64,000 nucleotides of DNA from Paenibacillus cymbidii (GTDB lineage: Bacteria > Bacillota > Bacilli > Paenibacillales > NBRC-103111), in assembly GCF_004764705.1 (NCBI RefSeq), contig NZ_SHLX01000004.1, positions 248,001-312,000 of the forward strand, in the 5' to 3' direction. The notes beneath the pieces are model-generated. The model saw only the letters and a program-made list of their open reading frames with translations. It was not told the DNA's origin and searched no databases. Positions 9,397 to 18,947 of the stretch are shown piece by piece (positions within the stretch are counted from its first letter, which is position 1; every line of letters begins with the position of its first letter). A program made the position numbers and the translations under genes.

Positions 9397-10554
9397 ATGA
9401 TGATTCAATCGATCGACATTTACATTGTGAAAATCCCGAAGCTGATACCGTATCAGGGAAATGTGAAGTTCCGGGGCGAGACCGATTATTACACGCATGC
9501 AAAGTATAAAGCGATTTATTCGACCCAACAGGAAAGCATGATCGTCAAAATAACGACGGCGTGTGGTTTGATAGGCTGGGGAGAGGCATTGTCGCCGATT
9601 GCACCCGAAGTGACGGGCGAAATCGTACGCAAGATTCTATCACCGCTGCTGATTGGTGAAGACCCGCGTAATGTCGAAGTGCTTTGGAACACCATGTACG
9701 ATTCCATGCGGGAACGCGGCTTCTTGTCCGGCTTCATGGTGACGGCTATTGCTGCGGTGGACATTGCCCTATGGGATTTATGGGGGAAATCGCTGCAGCT
9801 TCCCGTCTGCCGGCTGCTTGGAGGAGCAGCCAGACAACGGATTCACGCTTACCAGTCGGGATTTGCCGCCGAGGACGATCAGGGGAAAATTCGTCTGGCG
9901 CTGGACTGGCAAGCGGAAGGCTTCAACGCGATTAAAATTCATCTTGGATACGGCTTGCTGCGAGATGCCCAGGTTGCCCAACTGATCAGGGAGGCAGTCG
10001 GCGACGACTTTCGTTTGATGGCGGACGTGCACCAGCAATACCCGGTATCCCAGGCCATTCAACTGGGCCGCCGGCTGGAGCGGCTTGGATTCGATTTTTT
10101 GGAGGCGCCGGTTTCGTGCGAGGACATAAACGGGATCGCCGAAGTAAGCCGGGCGCTCGACATGGCGGTGGCCATTGGCGAAGAAATCCGGACCAGATAT
10201 GAATTCAAGGAACGGCTGCTCAGAAGAGCGGGAGACATTTACCAGCCCGATATCGGCTTCACAGGTATAACGGAGATGCGTAAAATCGCCACGATGTCGG
10301 AAGCGTTCCATATTCCGATTGCTCCGCATATCAGCAACGGGCTCGGCATATGTATTGCAGCAACGCTGCAACTATGTGCAAATATGAATAATTTCTACAT
10401 ACTCGAGTTTCAGCCGACGGTGTTTGCGATTGCCAATCTGATATTACAGGAGCCGCTTGTTTGCGAGGCCGGTTATTATCATTTGCCCGAAGGACCGGGT
10501 CTGGGGATTGAGGTCAACGAGACGAAATTGGCGCAGCATGCCGTACGATTGTGA
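9397..10554 (+). CDS. Mandelate racemase/muconate lactonizing enzyme family protein (enolase superfamily)
   Basis: A 385-residue enolase-superfamily enzyme, likely a sugar-acid dehydratase or an epimerase/racemase. The barrel shows the three metal ligands Asp in RLMADVHQ, Glu in FLEAPV and Glu in AIGEEI, a K-I-H motif after FNAIKIHLG where the catalytic base usually sits, and His in IAPHISNGLG as in the mandelate-racemase subgroup. ATG 9397 follows GGGGGGACGGG. It is followed after 9 bp by a RidA gene, so the two are co-transcribed; RidA proteins clear reactive enamine/imine intermediates. The substrate cannot be assigned. Confidence 0.85.
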   Translation: MMIQSIDIYIVKIPKLIPYQGNVKFRGETDYYTHAKYKAIYSTQQESMIVKITTACGLIGWGEALSPIAPEVTGEIVRKILSPLLIGEDPRNVEVLWNTMYDSMRERGFLSGFMVTAIAAVDIALWDLWGKSLQLPVCRLLGGAARQRIHAYQSGFAAEDDQGKIRLALDWQAEGFNAIKIHLGYGLLRDAQVAQLIREAVGDDFRLMADVHQQYPVSQAIQLGRRLERLGFDFLEAPVSCEDINGIAEVSRALDMAVAIGEEIRTRYEFKERLLRRAGDIYQPDIGFTGITEMRKIATMSEAFHIPIAPHISNGLGICIAATLQLCANMNNFYILEFQPTVFAIANLILQEPLVCEAGYYHLPEGPGLGIEVNETKLAQHAVRL

Positions 10555-10563
10555 GGCTCTTGT

Positions 10564-11028
10564 ATGGGGATCATTGAGTCGCGGCTTGTTGCACTTGGCA
10601 TCGACTTGCCGGAGCCTTCGGTTCCGGTCGCCACTTACGTGCCCGTCGTAACAATCGACAACTTGGCGTTTACTTCAGGAACCGGCTGCCGGGTCAACGG
10701 CAAATTGATGTACGAAGGGCAATTGGGCAGAGAGCTTACTGCCGATCAGGGACGTCAGGCGGCGCGCCAATCCGCTATCAATACTTTGGCGGCTCTGCAG
10801 GCGCATTTGGGCGATTTGGACCGGATCGAACGAATCGTCAAGCTGCTTGGTTTCGTCAACAGCTCGGCGGATTTTGCCTTGCAGCCGTATGTCATCGACG
10901 GCGCCTCCGAATTGCTCGTGCAGTTGTTTGGCGAGTCCGGGCAGCATGCCCGGTCGGCGGTAGCTGCGCCGGCTTTGCCTTTTCATACGCCTGTTTCGAT
11001 CGAAATGATCGTCCGCATCCGGACATAG
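10564..11028 (+). CDS. RidA/YjgF family enamine-imine deaminase-like protein
   Basis: A 154-residue RidA-family protein of the longer YjgF-like subgroup. It shows YVPVVTIDNLAFTSGTGC, the LGDLDRIERIVKLLGFVNS segment and a C-terminal RSAVAAPALPFHTPVSIE with the conserved arginine region. ATG 10564 is 9 nt after GAGG overlapping the upstream stop, implying translational coupling with the enolase-superfamily gene. It ends before a strong hairpin. A second, broken RidA gene lies at 52225. Confidence 0.85.
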   Translation: MGIIESRLVALGIDLPEPSVPVATYVPVVTIDNLAFTSGTGCRVNGKLMYEGQLGRELTADQGRQAARQSAINTLAALQAHLGDLDRIERIVKLLGFVNSSADFALQPYVIDGASELLVQLFGESGQHARSAVAAPALPFHTPVSIEMIVRIRT

Positions 11029-11044
11029 CGGATCATCGAAGGCA

Positions 11045-11081
11045 AACAAACGGCACACGGGATTCCGTAGTGCCGTTTGTT
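11045..11081. terminator. Hairpin terminator after ridA
   Basis: Perfect 12-bp stem, AACAAACGGCAC and GTGCCGTTTGTT, with a 13-nt loop. The stem itself ends in GTTTGTT, but no T-run follows on the plus strand. Confidence 0.6.
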
Positions 11082-11109
11082 GGCTTGCGGTTCGATTTCC
11101 GGAATCGAT

Positions 11110-11143
11110 CGCCGCGCCGCCGGCGCGGCGTTTGCTGTATACT
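11110..11143 (+). promoter_or_regulatory. GC-rich dyad and -10-like box before the sensor kinase
   Basis: A 10-bp GC inverted repeat (CGCCGCGCCG / CGGCGCGGCG, 11110-11130) is followed by TATACT at 11138-11143, about 50 bp before the kinase start. The box is a plausible -10; I see no -35. The dyad may be an operator or a second terminator. Confidence 0.35.
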
Positions 11144-11192
11144 AAAAGTAATCACGGATCATATGACGGCGAAAGCACGGAGGAAGCGAGAC

Positions 11193-12953
11193 ATGCCTTT
11201 TGTCCGATTGCATACGAAGCTCATTGCGGCATTTTTGGTCTTCATCCTGATTCCGATTTATGGGATCGGGATCTACACTTATCGCGAGTTCGAACATTTA
11301 TTGACCAGGCAGATCGCCGCCTCGACATCGGAGCGGCTGCAGCAGGTCAACCGGAACATGGAGCGTGAGTTTCGCGGAATGGTAAACGCTTACAACTCGC
11401 TGACACTGGACAAAAATGTGCTGAATGTGCTCCGCAACCCGCCGAGTTCCGCAAGGGACACAATCGACCGGATCGATCAGATGGATCAGAAATTTCTGGA
11501 AATATCGACTACGCTCATTTCGAATTCCGTTTACCTCGCACTGATCGACAATCAAGGAAACTATTATACGAATTGGGCACAAACGCCCGAAACGTACGAG
11601 CGAATTCGCAAATCGGATTGGTACGGGGAAGCGATTAGCCGGAATGGGTTTATGGTATGGGAAATGAATCACGACAACTATGTGCATCGCAGCGGGGAAA
11701 AGCTGGTTACACTGGCGATGCAAATCAAGGATCGGGATTTTGGCCAGGTGATCGGGATGTTGATCATAAGCGAACCCGTTCAGCCTTTTCTGGACATGCT
11801 CGGCATGAAAAACGACCGGCTGAAAAATTTGGGATTCATTATGGATCGCAAAGGCAATTTTATGGGAGAAGATCCGGCAGGAATCGCCAAGGTATATCCT
11901 TCCATCGAATCCCGCTTGAGCAATAAGGAAGCGACATTCTCCAGTGACGTTCATGGCGACCGGGTGGAAGTATTCACGAATTATATCTCGTTGTCCGAAT
12001 GGCTGGTCGTTCAAGTGATTCCGCATAAACAAATCTTCAATCCGATCAGGCAAGTGCGCAACATAGCGACGATGACCCTCATGATCAGTATGATTTTATT
12101 TATTGCCATTATTGTCGGGATATCAACGATTTTCACCCGTTCGCTCCGATTGCTGCACATCGGGATGAAGCAAGTCGAGGCCGGCAATCTGGATGTTAGC
12201 TTTGCGGTGCGATCCCGGGACGAAGTCGGCTGGCTTGGGAAAAATCTGAATACGATGCTGAAGAAGCTGAAGCATCAGTTGACCAATGAAATCATTCTAG
12301 AACGGAAGAAGGAGCAAGCGAAGCTGGAGGCGCTTCAGGCGCAGATCAATCCGCATTTTTTGTACAATACGATCAATACGATCAAGTGGATGTCGATTCT
12401 GAAAGGTACGGAGAGCATCACGGAGATGCTGGTATCGCTCGGCCATTTGCTCAATATGAGCATTCACCGGGGACAGGAGACCATTACGCTGGAGGAGGAT
12501 TTGCGCAATGTTCGCTACTTCTTGACGATCCAGAAGCATCGTTTCGGAGATACGATCCGTATTGAAGAGCATATCGACCCGGCAACGCTCGACTGCATGG
12601 TGCCCAAGCTGTCGCTCCAGCCACTTGTCGAGAACGTGTACCAGCACGGGCTGTTTATCAATGGCGGTTTGCTTGCCATAAGGTCGCGCATCGAATCGGA
12701 TACGCTTGTGATCGAGGTAGCGGACAACGGTGCGGGACCGAGCCCCGACAAGCTGGATGAAATTCGCCGTTCGATTGCGGACAACACCCTGTCGGGAATC
12801 GGGTTGACCAATGTGCATCATCGCATCCGGATGATGTGCGGTCCGCCGTACGGCCTGGACTTCGAGCGGGACGATACGAACGGCATGACCTGCGCTTCAA
12901 TACGGCTTCCTGTCAGGAGGAATAACGATGGCCATTCGGATCGTCGTGATTGA
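11193..12953 (+). CDS. YesM-type sensor histidine kinase
   Basis: A 586-residue membrane sensor kinase. Helix 1 is at about residues 7-27 and helix 2 at about 295-315; the ~270-residue outside region is of the dCache type, and a HAMP domain follows. The histidine box AQINPHFLYNTINTIKWM places the phosphorylated His near residue 388, and the ATPase has LSLQPLVENVYQHG, ADNGAG and SGIGLTNVHHR. ATG 11193 follows GGAGGAAG. The 3' end overlaps the regulator by 26 bp. Together they should sense a sugar and switch on the transporter operon downstream. Confidence 0.9.
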   Translation: MPFVRLHTKLIAAFLVFILIPIYGIGIYTYREFEHLLTRQIAASTSERLQQVNRNMEREFRGMVNAYNSLTLDKNVLNVLRNPPSSARDTIDRIDQMDQKFLEISTTLISNSVYLALIDNQGNYYTNWAQTPETYERIRKSDWYGEAISRNGFMVWEMNHDNYVHRSGEKLVTLAMQIKDRDFGQVIGMLIISEPVQPFLDMLGMKNDRLKNLGFIMDRKGNFMGEDPAGIAKVYPSIESRLSNKEATFSSDVHGDRVEVFTNYISLSEWLVVQVIPHKQIFNPIRQVRNIATMTLMISMILFIAIIVGISTIFTRSLRLLHIGMKQVEAGNLDVSFAVRSRDEVGWLGKNLNTMLKKLKHQLTNEIILERKKEQAKLEALQAQINPHFLYNTINTIKWMSILKGTESITEMLVSLGHLLNMSIHRGQETITLEEDLRNVRYFLTIQKHRFGDTIRIEEHIDPATLDCMVPKLSLQPLVENVYQHGLFINGGLLAIRSRIESDTLVIEVADNGAGPSPDKLDEIRRSIADNTLSGIGLTNVHHRIRMMCGPPYGLDFERDDTNGMTCASIRLPVRRNNDGHSDRRD

Positions 12954-14112
12954 CGATGAAGTTCTCGTACGGAAAGGGATTATCTCGAGCATCGATTGGT
13001 CCGCACACGGGATCGAGGTGGCGGGCGAAGCGACCGATGGCATCAGCGGGATGGAGCTAATCCGCACGACGCTGCCCCATATTGTACTGACCGATATCAA
13101 AATGCCGCGGATGGACGGACTGGAGCTGATCCGCGCGCTGCGGAACGAATATCCGGATGTCAAAATACTCATTCTTACGGTATTGGAGGATTTTCCGACG
13201 GCACTTGAAGCGCTTCGGCTCGGTGTATCCGATTATATCCAGAAGTTGATGATGACACCGGACGAGTTGCTGCAGACAGTAGTTAAAATTGCCGCCGCTT
13301 TACCGCCGGGCCATAGGGGAGATCCATTGGTACAAACCCATGATGAACGCCCGGACAAGGCGGGGGAAGCGGCTGCTTCCGAATCGGACTATACCGGTTT
13401 CTTCGACAACAGCTTCGTCGCCGGTTCCCAGGAGAGGGAATCCATGCGCCTGGGAGAAAGCGGCGAGCCGTTCTTGCGGCCAGCGCCGATGAAAAATTAC
13501 CTCGCCATGCTTGATCTGGATGAAGAACAGGTCTCACAACAGGCTTTCGAGCAATTGTTTCCAAGGCAGATTGAGCGGCCAACATCCGTGCAAAACGTCA
13601 AGGACGGAGTCTGTCAATGGGTATCGTCTGTCATGCTGTACATTCGCGACCGCGGCGGGCATCTGGAAAGCGCGTTCCAGGGAGACTCCCCGTTCGAACA
13701 AATCCACCGATTCGAATCCTACGACACGCTGATCGAGTGGTGCTTGCGGTTGCATCAGGTCGTCCGCTCGATGGCGGGGGCGCTGAAACACACGCATCGA
13801 GTGGAAATCAACAAGGCGATTGATTATATTGACACCCACTATATGGACAACATTCGGGTGAAGGATATCGCGCGTTGGGTCCACCTGAGCGAAAATTATT
13901 TCAGCAACTTGTTTGCCAAAGAAAAAGGAGTTCCTTTCAGCCAATATTTGCAGGAGGTTCGTGTGCGGCAAGCAAGAGAACTGCTGGAGAAAGGGAACAT
14001 GTTCTGGATCGAAGCCGGCGAGAAGGTCGGGTACGAAAATCCGAAATATTTTGCCAAAATGTTCAAACGATACTATGGCCTTACGCCGCTGCAGTTCGCC
14101 AAATCCAGATGA
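12928..14112 (+). CDS. YesN-type response regulator with AraC DNA-binding domain
   Basis: A 394-residue regulator: receiver domain with Asp10/Asp11, phospho-acceptor Asp56 in VLTDIKMPRMDGLE and a conserved lysine in DYIQKLMMTP, a linker, then two AraC helix-turn-helix units (IRVKDIARWVHLSENYFS and EKVGYENPKYFAKMFKR, then GLTPLQF). It is shorter than the usual 500 or more residues because the linker is small. ATG 12928 follows GGAGGAAT. It ends before a terminator, so it acts on the next operon in trans. Confidence 0.9.
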   Translation: MAIRIVVIDDEVLVRKGIISSIDWSAHGIEVAGEATDGISGMELIRTTLPHIVLTDIKMPRMDGLELIRALRNEYPDVKILILTVLEDFPTALEALRLGVSDYIQKLMMTPDELLQTVVKIAAALPPGHRGDPLVQTHDERPDKAGEAAASESDYTGFFDNSFVAGSQERESMRLGESGEPFLRPAPMKNYLAMLDLDEEQVSQQAFEQLFPRQIERPTSVQNVKDGVCQWVSSVMLYIRDRGGHLESAFQGDSPFEQIHRFESYDTLIEWCLRLHQVVRSMAGALKHTHRVEINKAIDYIDTHYMDNIRVKDIARWVHLSENYFSNLFAKEKGVPFSQYLQEVRVRQARELLEKGNMFWIEAGEKVGYENPKYFAKMFKRYYGLTPLQFAKSR

Positions 14113-14201
14113 AAGGAAAGCGATTTCAAAGAATTGTATCCGGCAGCAATCCGTCGAGCGGCGCATTCCGGAACAGGTTCGCCGCAATCCATGAATCGGG
14201 T

Positions 14202-14232
14202 CCCGTTTCCGTAGAAACGGGCGTTTCTTTTT
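14202..14232 (+). terminator. Terminator between the sensor pair and the transporter operon
   Basis: Perfect 8-bp stem CCCGTTTC / GAAACGGG with loop CGTA, followed by CGTTTCTTTTT. It shows that the transporter genes have their own transcript or depend on read-through. Confidence 0.88.
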
Positions 14233-14325
14233 ATGGGCCGCTTTACTACCATTATGGTTGCAGGAGGTGAGGAACAAGCAGATTCGCCATCAGGGACGAG
14301 TTCGCAACGGGGGAGGGGTGCCGAT

Positions 14326-15210
14326 GTGAGGCAACAAAGAGCAGATACGATTTCCGGATGGCTGTTTATTATGCCCAGCGTGGCCGGCTTCGGCCTGTTG
14401 ACACTGGTACCGATTTTGTTTTCGCTCGCGATCAGCTTCACCGATTGGAATTTTTTGAACGGATTGACCGGTTTTCGTATGGTGGGGCTTTCCAATTTCG
14501 TCCGCATGTGGAGCGATGAGTGGTTTCTGGCGAGCATACGCAATAATTTCGTGTATACCGGCGTAACGGTTCCGGCAACGATGGCGCTGGCGATCGTTAT
14601 GGCGACAGGCCTGAACCGCGGGTTGTTCTTGCAAAAAACGATCCGCCTGATGGTGTTTATGCCGTATATCACCAGCGTTGTTGCGGTGTCGATCGTCTGG
14701 AGCATCCTGTATCATCCTACTCTTGGCCCGATTAACGAGTTGCTGCGGTTTGCGGGTGTCAGCGACCCTCCAGGCTGGTTGTCGACAACGGCATGGGCGT
14801 TGCCCGGCGTTATGCTGATGGGGATTTGGAGCCATGTCGGCTATAATGTCGTCATCTATTTGGCGGGGTTGCAAAATATTCCGAAGGACCTGTACGAAGC
14901 CGCTACCATCGACGGTGCCGGACCATTCGCTTCCTTTCGCTACATCACGCTGCCGATGCTATCGCCCACTACATTTTTTGTGCTCATCATCAACATCATC
15001 CAATCGTTCCAGGTGTTCGGCGCGATTTACGTCATGACGCAAGGCGGTCCCGGCCATGCTACGAGCGTACTCACGTTTTACATTTACCAATCAGGCTTCC
15101 AGTTTTACGACATGGGATACGCATCCGCTATGGCATGGATCATGTTTCTGCTGATATTTGCGGTTACCGCCGTACAATGGACGTGGCAGAAGCGCTGGGT
15201 CAACTATTGA
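14326..15210 (+). CDS. Sugar ABC transporter permease (MalF/UgpA type)
   Basis: A 294-residue inner-membrane permease with six predicted helices. The EAA-type loop that docks on the ATPase reads YEAATIDGAGPFASFRYITLP. GTG 14326 follows GGGAGGGG at about 7 nt; the longer frame begins on the terminator's T-run and is rejected. The partner permease lies 33 bp on. No ATPase gene is nearby, as is usual for such Bacillota systems that share a common MsmX-type ATPase. Confidence 0.9.
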   Translation: MRQQRADTISGWLFIMPSVAGFGLLTLVPILFSLAISFTDWNFLNGLTGFRMVGLSNFVRMWSDEWFLASIRNNFVYTGVTVPATMALAIVMATGLNRGLFLQKTIRLMVFMPYITSVVAVSIVWSILYHPTLGPINELLRFAGVSDPPGWLSTTAWALPGVMLMGIWSHVGYNVVIYLAGLQNIPKDLYEAATIDGAGPFASFRYITLPMLSPTTFFVLIINIIQSFQVFGAIYVMTQGGPGHATSVLTFYIYQSGFQFYDMGYASAMAWIMFLLIFAVTAVQWTWQKRWVNY

Positions 15211-15243
15211 GGCGTGCGGTGTGCGGGGCCGGGAAGGAGAGTT

Positions 15244-16077
15244 ATGGTTCGCGGTAAAAAAAACGTTGCCAAAGCGCTGCTGACACTGCTGCTGCTGGTT
15301 GCGGCGATTACGATGATCGTTCCGTTCCTGTGGATGATATCGACTTCTTTCAAGAAGCCGATTGATGTATTCCACTATCCGATCGATTGGCTGCCGCTGC
15401 CGCTGAAGCTGGACAACTACAGCCGGGTTTGGAGCGGGTCGTATTCGTTTGCGTTGTTTTATTGGAATTCGATCAAAGTAACGGTATTGTCCGTGCTTGG
15501 GACGATCGTCGTCAGCTCGGCTGCGGCTTATGGATTCGGGCGGATTCGTTTTGCCGGCAGGGACGCCGTCTTTATGCTGTATATTGCGACGCTGATGATC
15601 CCCGATCAAGTGACGCTCGTCCCGAGATTCATTCTGTTCAACTATTTGGGGCTGTACAACACGCACGGGGCGCTGATTTTGCCGGGTATTTTCACTGCCT
15701 TCGGAACGTTCATGCTGCGTCAGTTTTATATGACCGTACCGAACGAACTGTCGGAGGCGGCCAAAATGGAAGGCGCCGGACACTTGCATATTTGGAGCCG
15801 CATTATGGTGCCGCTTTCGAAGGCGGCGATGATCTCGCTTGTCATTCTCAGTTTCGCCTGGACGTGGAACGAATTTGTAAACCCGCTTATCTTCTTGACG
15901 AGCAAGGAGTTGTATACGGTGCCGCTTGGCCTTAACAATTTCGTCGACGAATCGGGTACGGAGTATACGCTGATGATGGCGGCGGCAGTCATCTCGGTAT
16001 TGCCGGTTATGGTTGTCTTCATTATCTGCCAGCGTTGGTTTGTCGAAGGCGTTATTTCCAGCGGTGTTAAAGGGTAG
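15244..16077 (+). CDS. Sugar ABC transporter permease (MalG/UgpE type)
   Basis: A 277-residue permease with six predicted helices. The EAA loop reads SEAAKMEGAGHLHIWSRIMVP, and the C-terminus RWFVEGVISSGVKG is typical of MalG-like proteins. ATG 15244 follows AAGGAGAG. It forms the membrane channel with the preceding permease and is followed 37 bp on by the binding protein. Confidence 0.9.
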   Translation: MVRGKKNVAKALLTLLLLVAAITMIVPFLWMISTSFKKPIDVFHYPIDWLPLPLKLDNYSRVWSGSYSFALFYWNSIKVTVLSVLGTIVVSSAAAYGFGRIRFAGRDAVFMLYIATLMIPDQVTLVPRFILFNYLGLYNTHGALILPGIFTAFGTFMLRQFYMTVPNELSEAAKMEGAGHLHIWSRIMVPLSKAAMISLVILSFAWTWNEFVNPLIFLTSKELYTVPLGLNNFVDESGTEYTLMMAAAVISVLPVMVVFIICQRWFVEGVISSGVKG

Positions 16078-16114
16078 CCGGTTGCATCCATTCATGACAA
16101 GGGGAGTGTAAACA

Positions 16115-17512
16115 ATGAGCAGTTTGCCATACGGGAAAAAGTGGGGAACGACGGCGCTTGCCGCCGTATGCATGACAGCAGTGATCGTTTCCGGATGTTC
16201 CGGCGGCGGAAAATCAGGTGCTCAGCAATCGCCGGCAACAAGCGGAACGTCAAGCGCGACCGCATCCGCCACACCGGGGCCCAAGGAAACGGTTAAGCTG
16301 AACTTCTGGGGAGCGGTTCCCGAAGAATCCGGTCCTGCCCAGGTAGTCGAAAATTGGAATAAAGCAAATCCGGATATCCAGGTTACCTACAAACGGTTCG
16401 TGAACGATACGGCGGGCAATACGAAGCTGGACACGGCACTGCTCGTTAATGGCGAGGTCGATCTGTTCATCAATTATTCGATGGATTCGTTGTTTAAACG
16501 GATCAATGCCGGCATGGCGGAGCCGCTCGATGCGTATTTCGGCAAAGATCAATTCAATGTCGCCGATCATTTCGGCGACAAGGCGATCGTTCCGGTGGGC
16601 GGCAAAAAGTACTATATCCCGGCGATCATCCTGAACGACTTCATATCCATCAACAAAAGCATGCTGGAAGCAAGCAAGCTGCCATTGCCGACGAACTGGA
16701 CTTGGGACGATTACAAATCGTATGCGCAGAAGATGTCCAAGGGCGAAGGGGCCAACAAAATATGGGGCTCGGTCATCGGCAACGCTCCCAACTTCTCCGG
16801 CTGGATGGCCAATGCGGTCAAAACGCAGTTAGGCGCCAACGCGCTGTACAAGGAGGACGGGAGCACGAATATCGAACATCCCGCATTTAAACAGTACCTC
16901 GACATTCAACTGGAGCTGCAAAATACGTTGAAGGTACAACCGAAGCATGTCGAAGCGAAAGCGACCAAGCTGGATGGGAACCAGACCTTTTTATCCGGCA
17001 AGGCGGCGATGTTCTGGCAAGGAACCGCGAATATCCGCAACATCAAAAACACGAAAGATTACCCGCACGACTTCGTTACGGCGTTCGCGCCGGTTCCGAA
17101 GCTGAACGCTTCGGATAAATACGAGACGGCCGGTACCGGGTATCTCGACTTCGTGACGATCAGCTCGCGCTCGAGCCACAAGGAAGCGGCATGGAAATTC
17201 GCCAAGTGGTATGTAACGGAAGGGAACGAACCGATGATCGTCGCCGGCCGTGTGCCTGCATGGAAAAAAGCGAATATCGACAACGTCGTCAAATTGGTGC
17301 TTGGCGACAACCCGGAAAAGTTGTTCGATGTGGAATCGTTCAAGCGGGTGTTGTTTACCGGCAAGGAATTTATCGTGGACACGAAGTTCGACAACATGAC
17401 GGAAATGACGAAAATCTTGGAAGAAGAAGGCGAAAAAACGTTCATTGGCGAACAAAACTCGGCCCAAGCGATTCAGAGCATGAAAAAGCGTATCGATGCG
17501 CTTAAAAAATAA
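16115..17512 (+). CDS. Sugar ABC transporter substrate-binding lipoprotein
   Basis: A 465-residue extracellular solute-binding protein of family 1. The signal peptide ends in a lipobox (VSGC, Cys near residue 28) followed by a Gly/Ser/Ala/Thr-rich tether. Family features include LNFWGAVPEE at the start of the mature fold and FLSGKAAMFWQGTANI in the C-terminal half. ATG 16115 follows AAGGGGAGTG. It delivers the substrate to the two upstream permeases. The ligand is probably a mono- or oligosaccharide, but cannot be read from sequence. Confidence 0.9.
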   Translation: MSSLPYGKKWGTTALAAVCMTAVIVSGCSGGGKSGAQQSPATSGTSSATASATPGPKETVKLNFWGAVPEESGPAQVVENWNKANPDIQVTYKRFVNDTAGNTKLDTALLVNGEVDLFINYSMDSLFKRINAGMAEPLDAYFGKDQFNVADHFGDKAIVPVGGKKYYIPAIILNDFISINKSMLEASKLPLPTNWTWDDYKSYAQKMSKGEGANKIWGSVIGNAPNFSGWMANAVKTQLGANALYKEDGSTNIEHPAFKQYLDIQLELQNTLKVQPKHVEAKATKLDGNQTFLSGKAAMFWQGTANIRNIKNTKDYPHDFVTAFAPVPKLNASDKYETAGTGYLDFVTISSRSSHKEAAWKFAKWYVTEGNEPMIVAGRVPAWKKANIDNVVKLVLGDNPEKLFDVESFKRVLFTGKEFIVDTKFDNMTEMTKILEEEGEKTFIGEQNSAQAIQSMKKRIDALKK

Positions 17513-17536
17513 GACTTGTCTGAAGGAGCGGGAGCG

Positions 17537-18928
17537 GTGTCTACTCTTCACTATGAGGTCGCGGTAATCGGCGGGGGCCCGGCCGGCGTTGCGGCAGCGA
17601 TCGCCGCCGGTCGGGCGGGAGCCAAAACCGTGCTTGTCGAACCGCAATCTTACCTGGGCGGTGCGGGAACGGCAAGTCTCGTCGGGCCCTGGATGACGAA
17701 TTATCATCGCGATACACAGGTTATTCGCGGCATATTCCAGGATATCGTGGATGAACTGGTCACGTACGAAGGATCGCCCGGTACGCTGAAATGTCCGTAT
17801 GACAACAAGGACGAAACGAAAGGGACGGGTGGTCACATTACGCCGTTCGACCCGGAAATATTGAAGTTCGTCTACAATCGGCTCGTGCAGGAAGCCGGCT
17901 GCGAGCTGAAGCTGAACGCGTATGTGGACGGGGTGGAGAGTGAAGGAGGCCGTATCCGGGCCGTCGGCTTGCGGACGAAATCGTCCGTGAGCCGTCTGGA
18001 AGCGGACGTGTTCGTCGATGCTACCGGCGACGGCGATGTTGCCGTAGCGGCCGGCGCCCGCTATGAGCAGGGGCGCGCATCCGACGGGTTGACGCAGCCG
18101 GTATCGGCGCTGTTCAAGATGAGCTACGTCGATCTGGATGCGTTTATTGACTATACCCTTGCGCACAAAGACGAATTTGTCTGGATTTCCTATCCGATTG
18201 TTCCTGCCGGATTGCCGGCCCATTTTGCCGACCGGATGGTCTGCCTGAGCGGCTTCAACCGTTTGGTCGCGGAAGGGTTGAGCAGCGGCGAGCTTGAGCT
18301 GGGACGGGAGCGGATCACGTTATTTTCCGACTTTATCAAAGGTGATGTGCTATTCAACGCGACCCGGATCAATCGGATCGACGGCACGAACAACGACCAA
18401 TTGATTCGGGCCGAGATCGAGCTGCGCAAGCAGGTGATTTCGCTCGCGGCATTCGCCCGCAAGCGATTGCCCGGCTTCTCCCGCGCTTCGCTCTCCGGCG
18501 CGGCGGCTCGTGCAGGCGTTCGCGAAACGCGGCGGATCATCGGCGATTATATGTTGACTCAGGATGATGTACGGCATGGGCGGCAGTTTGCCGACGGCAT
18601 TGCCAAAGGCTGCTTTCCGATTGATATTCACAGTCCGCACGACCAAACGAACGTATGGGTCGAGATTGACAACGCGTACGATATTCCGTACCGCTGTCTG
18701 CTGCCGGCAGGGCTTGACAACGTGCTGCTGGCCGGGCGCAATATATCGGCTTCCCATGAAGCGATGGCTTCGACGCGGGTGCAGTCGCATTGCATGGCTA
18801 TGGGCCAGGCGGCGGGGATCGCCGCGGCGCTTGCCGCCGGGGGCGAGCGATCGACGCGGGCAGTCAATGTGAAGGAACTGCAGCGGCAGCTGCGCTCGCA
18901 GCGGGCTATTGTCGCAGGGGATCTGTAG
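17537..18928 (+). CDS. FAD-dependent oxidoreductase (FAD_oxidored family)
   Basis: A 463-residue cytoplasmic flavoprotein. The N-terminal dinucleotide fold reads EVAVIGGGPAGVAAAIAAGR with an acid at the end of beta-2 (VLVEPQSYLGGAGTAS), the ADVFVDATGDGDVA segment follows, and a C-terminal FAD contact reads NVLLAGRNISASHEA. GTG 17537 follows GAAGGAGCGGGAG. Such proteins often sit in carbohydrate clusters of Paenibacillus and Planctomycetes beside Gfo/Idh/MocA genes; the reaction is unknown. It lies 19 bp before the next gene in what looks like one operon from 14326 to 21904. Confidence 0.85.
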   Translation: MSTLHYEVAVIGGGPAGVAAAIAAGRAGAKTVLVEPQSYLGGAGTASLVGPWMTNYHRDTQVIRGIFQDIVDELVTYEGSPGTLKCPYDNKDETKGTGGHITPFDPEILKFVYNRLVQEAGCELKLNAYVDGVESEGGRIRAVGLRTKSSVSRLEADVFVDATGDGDVAVAAGARYEQGRASDGLTQPVSALFKMSYVDLDAFIDYTLAHKDEFVWISYPIVPAGLPAHFADRMVCLSGFNRLVAEGLSSGELELGRERITLFSDFIKGDVLFNATRINRIDGTNNDQLIRAEIELRKQVISLAAFARKRLPGFSRASLSGAAARAGVRETRRIIGDYMLTQDDVRHGRQFADGIAKGCFPIDIHSPHDQTNVWVEIDNAYDIPYRCLLPAGLDNVLLAGRNISASHEAMASTRVQSHCMAMGQAAGIAAALAAGGERSTRAVNVKELQRQLRSQRAIVAGDL

Positions 18929-18947
18929 CAAGGGGGGCGTTCTCATC

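Noticed and set aside
15091..16173. 360-codon open frame on the minus strand
   Set aside because: It is antisense to the MalG-type permease gene and has no recognisable domain.
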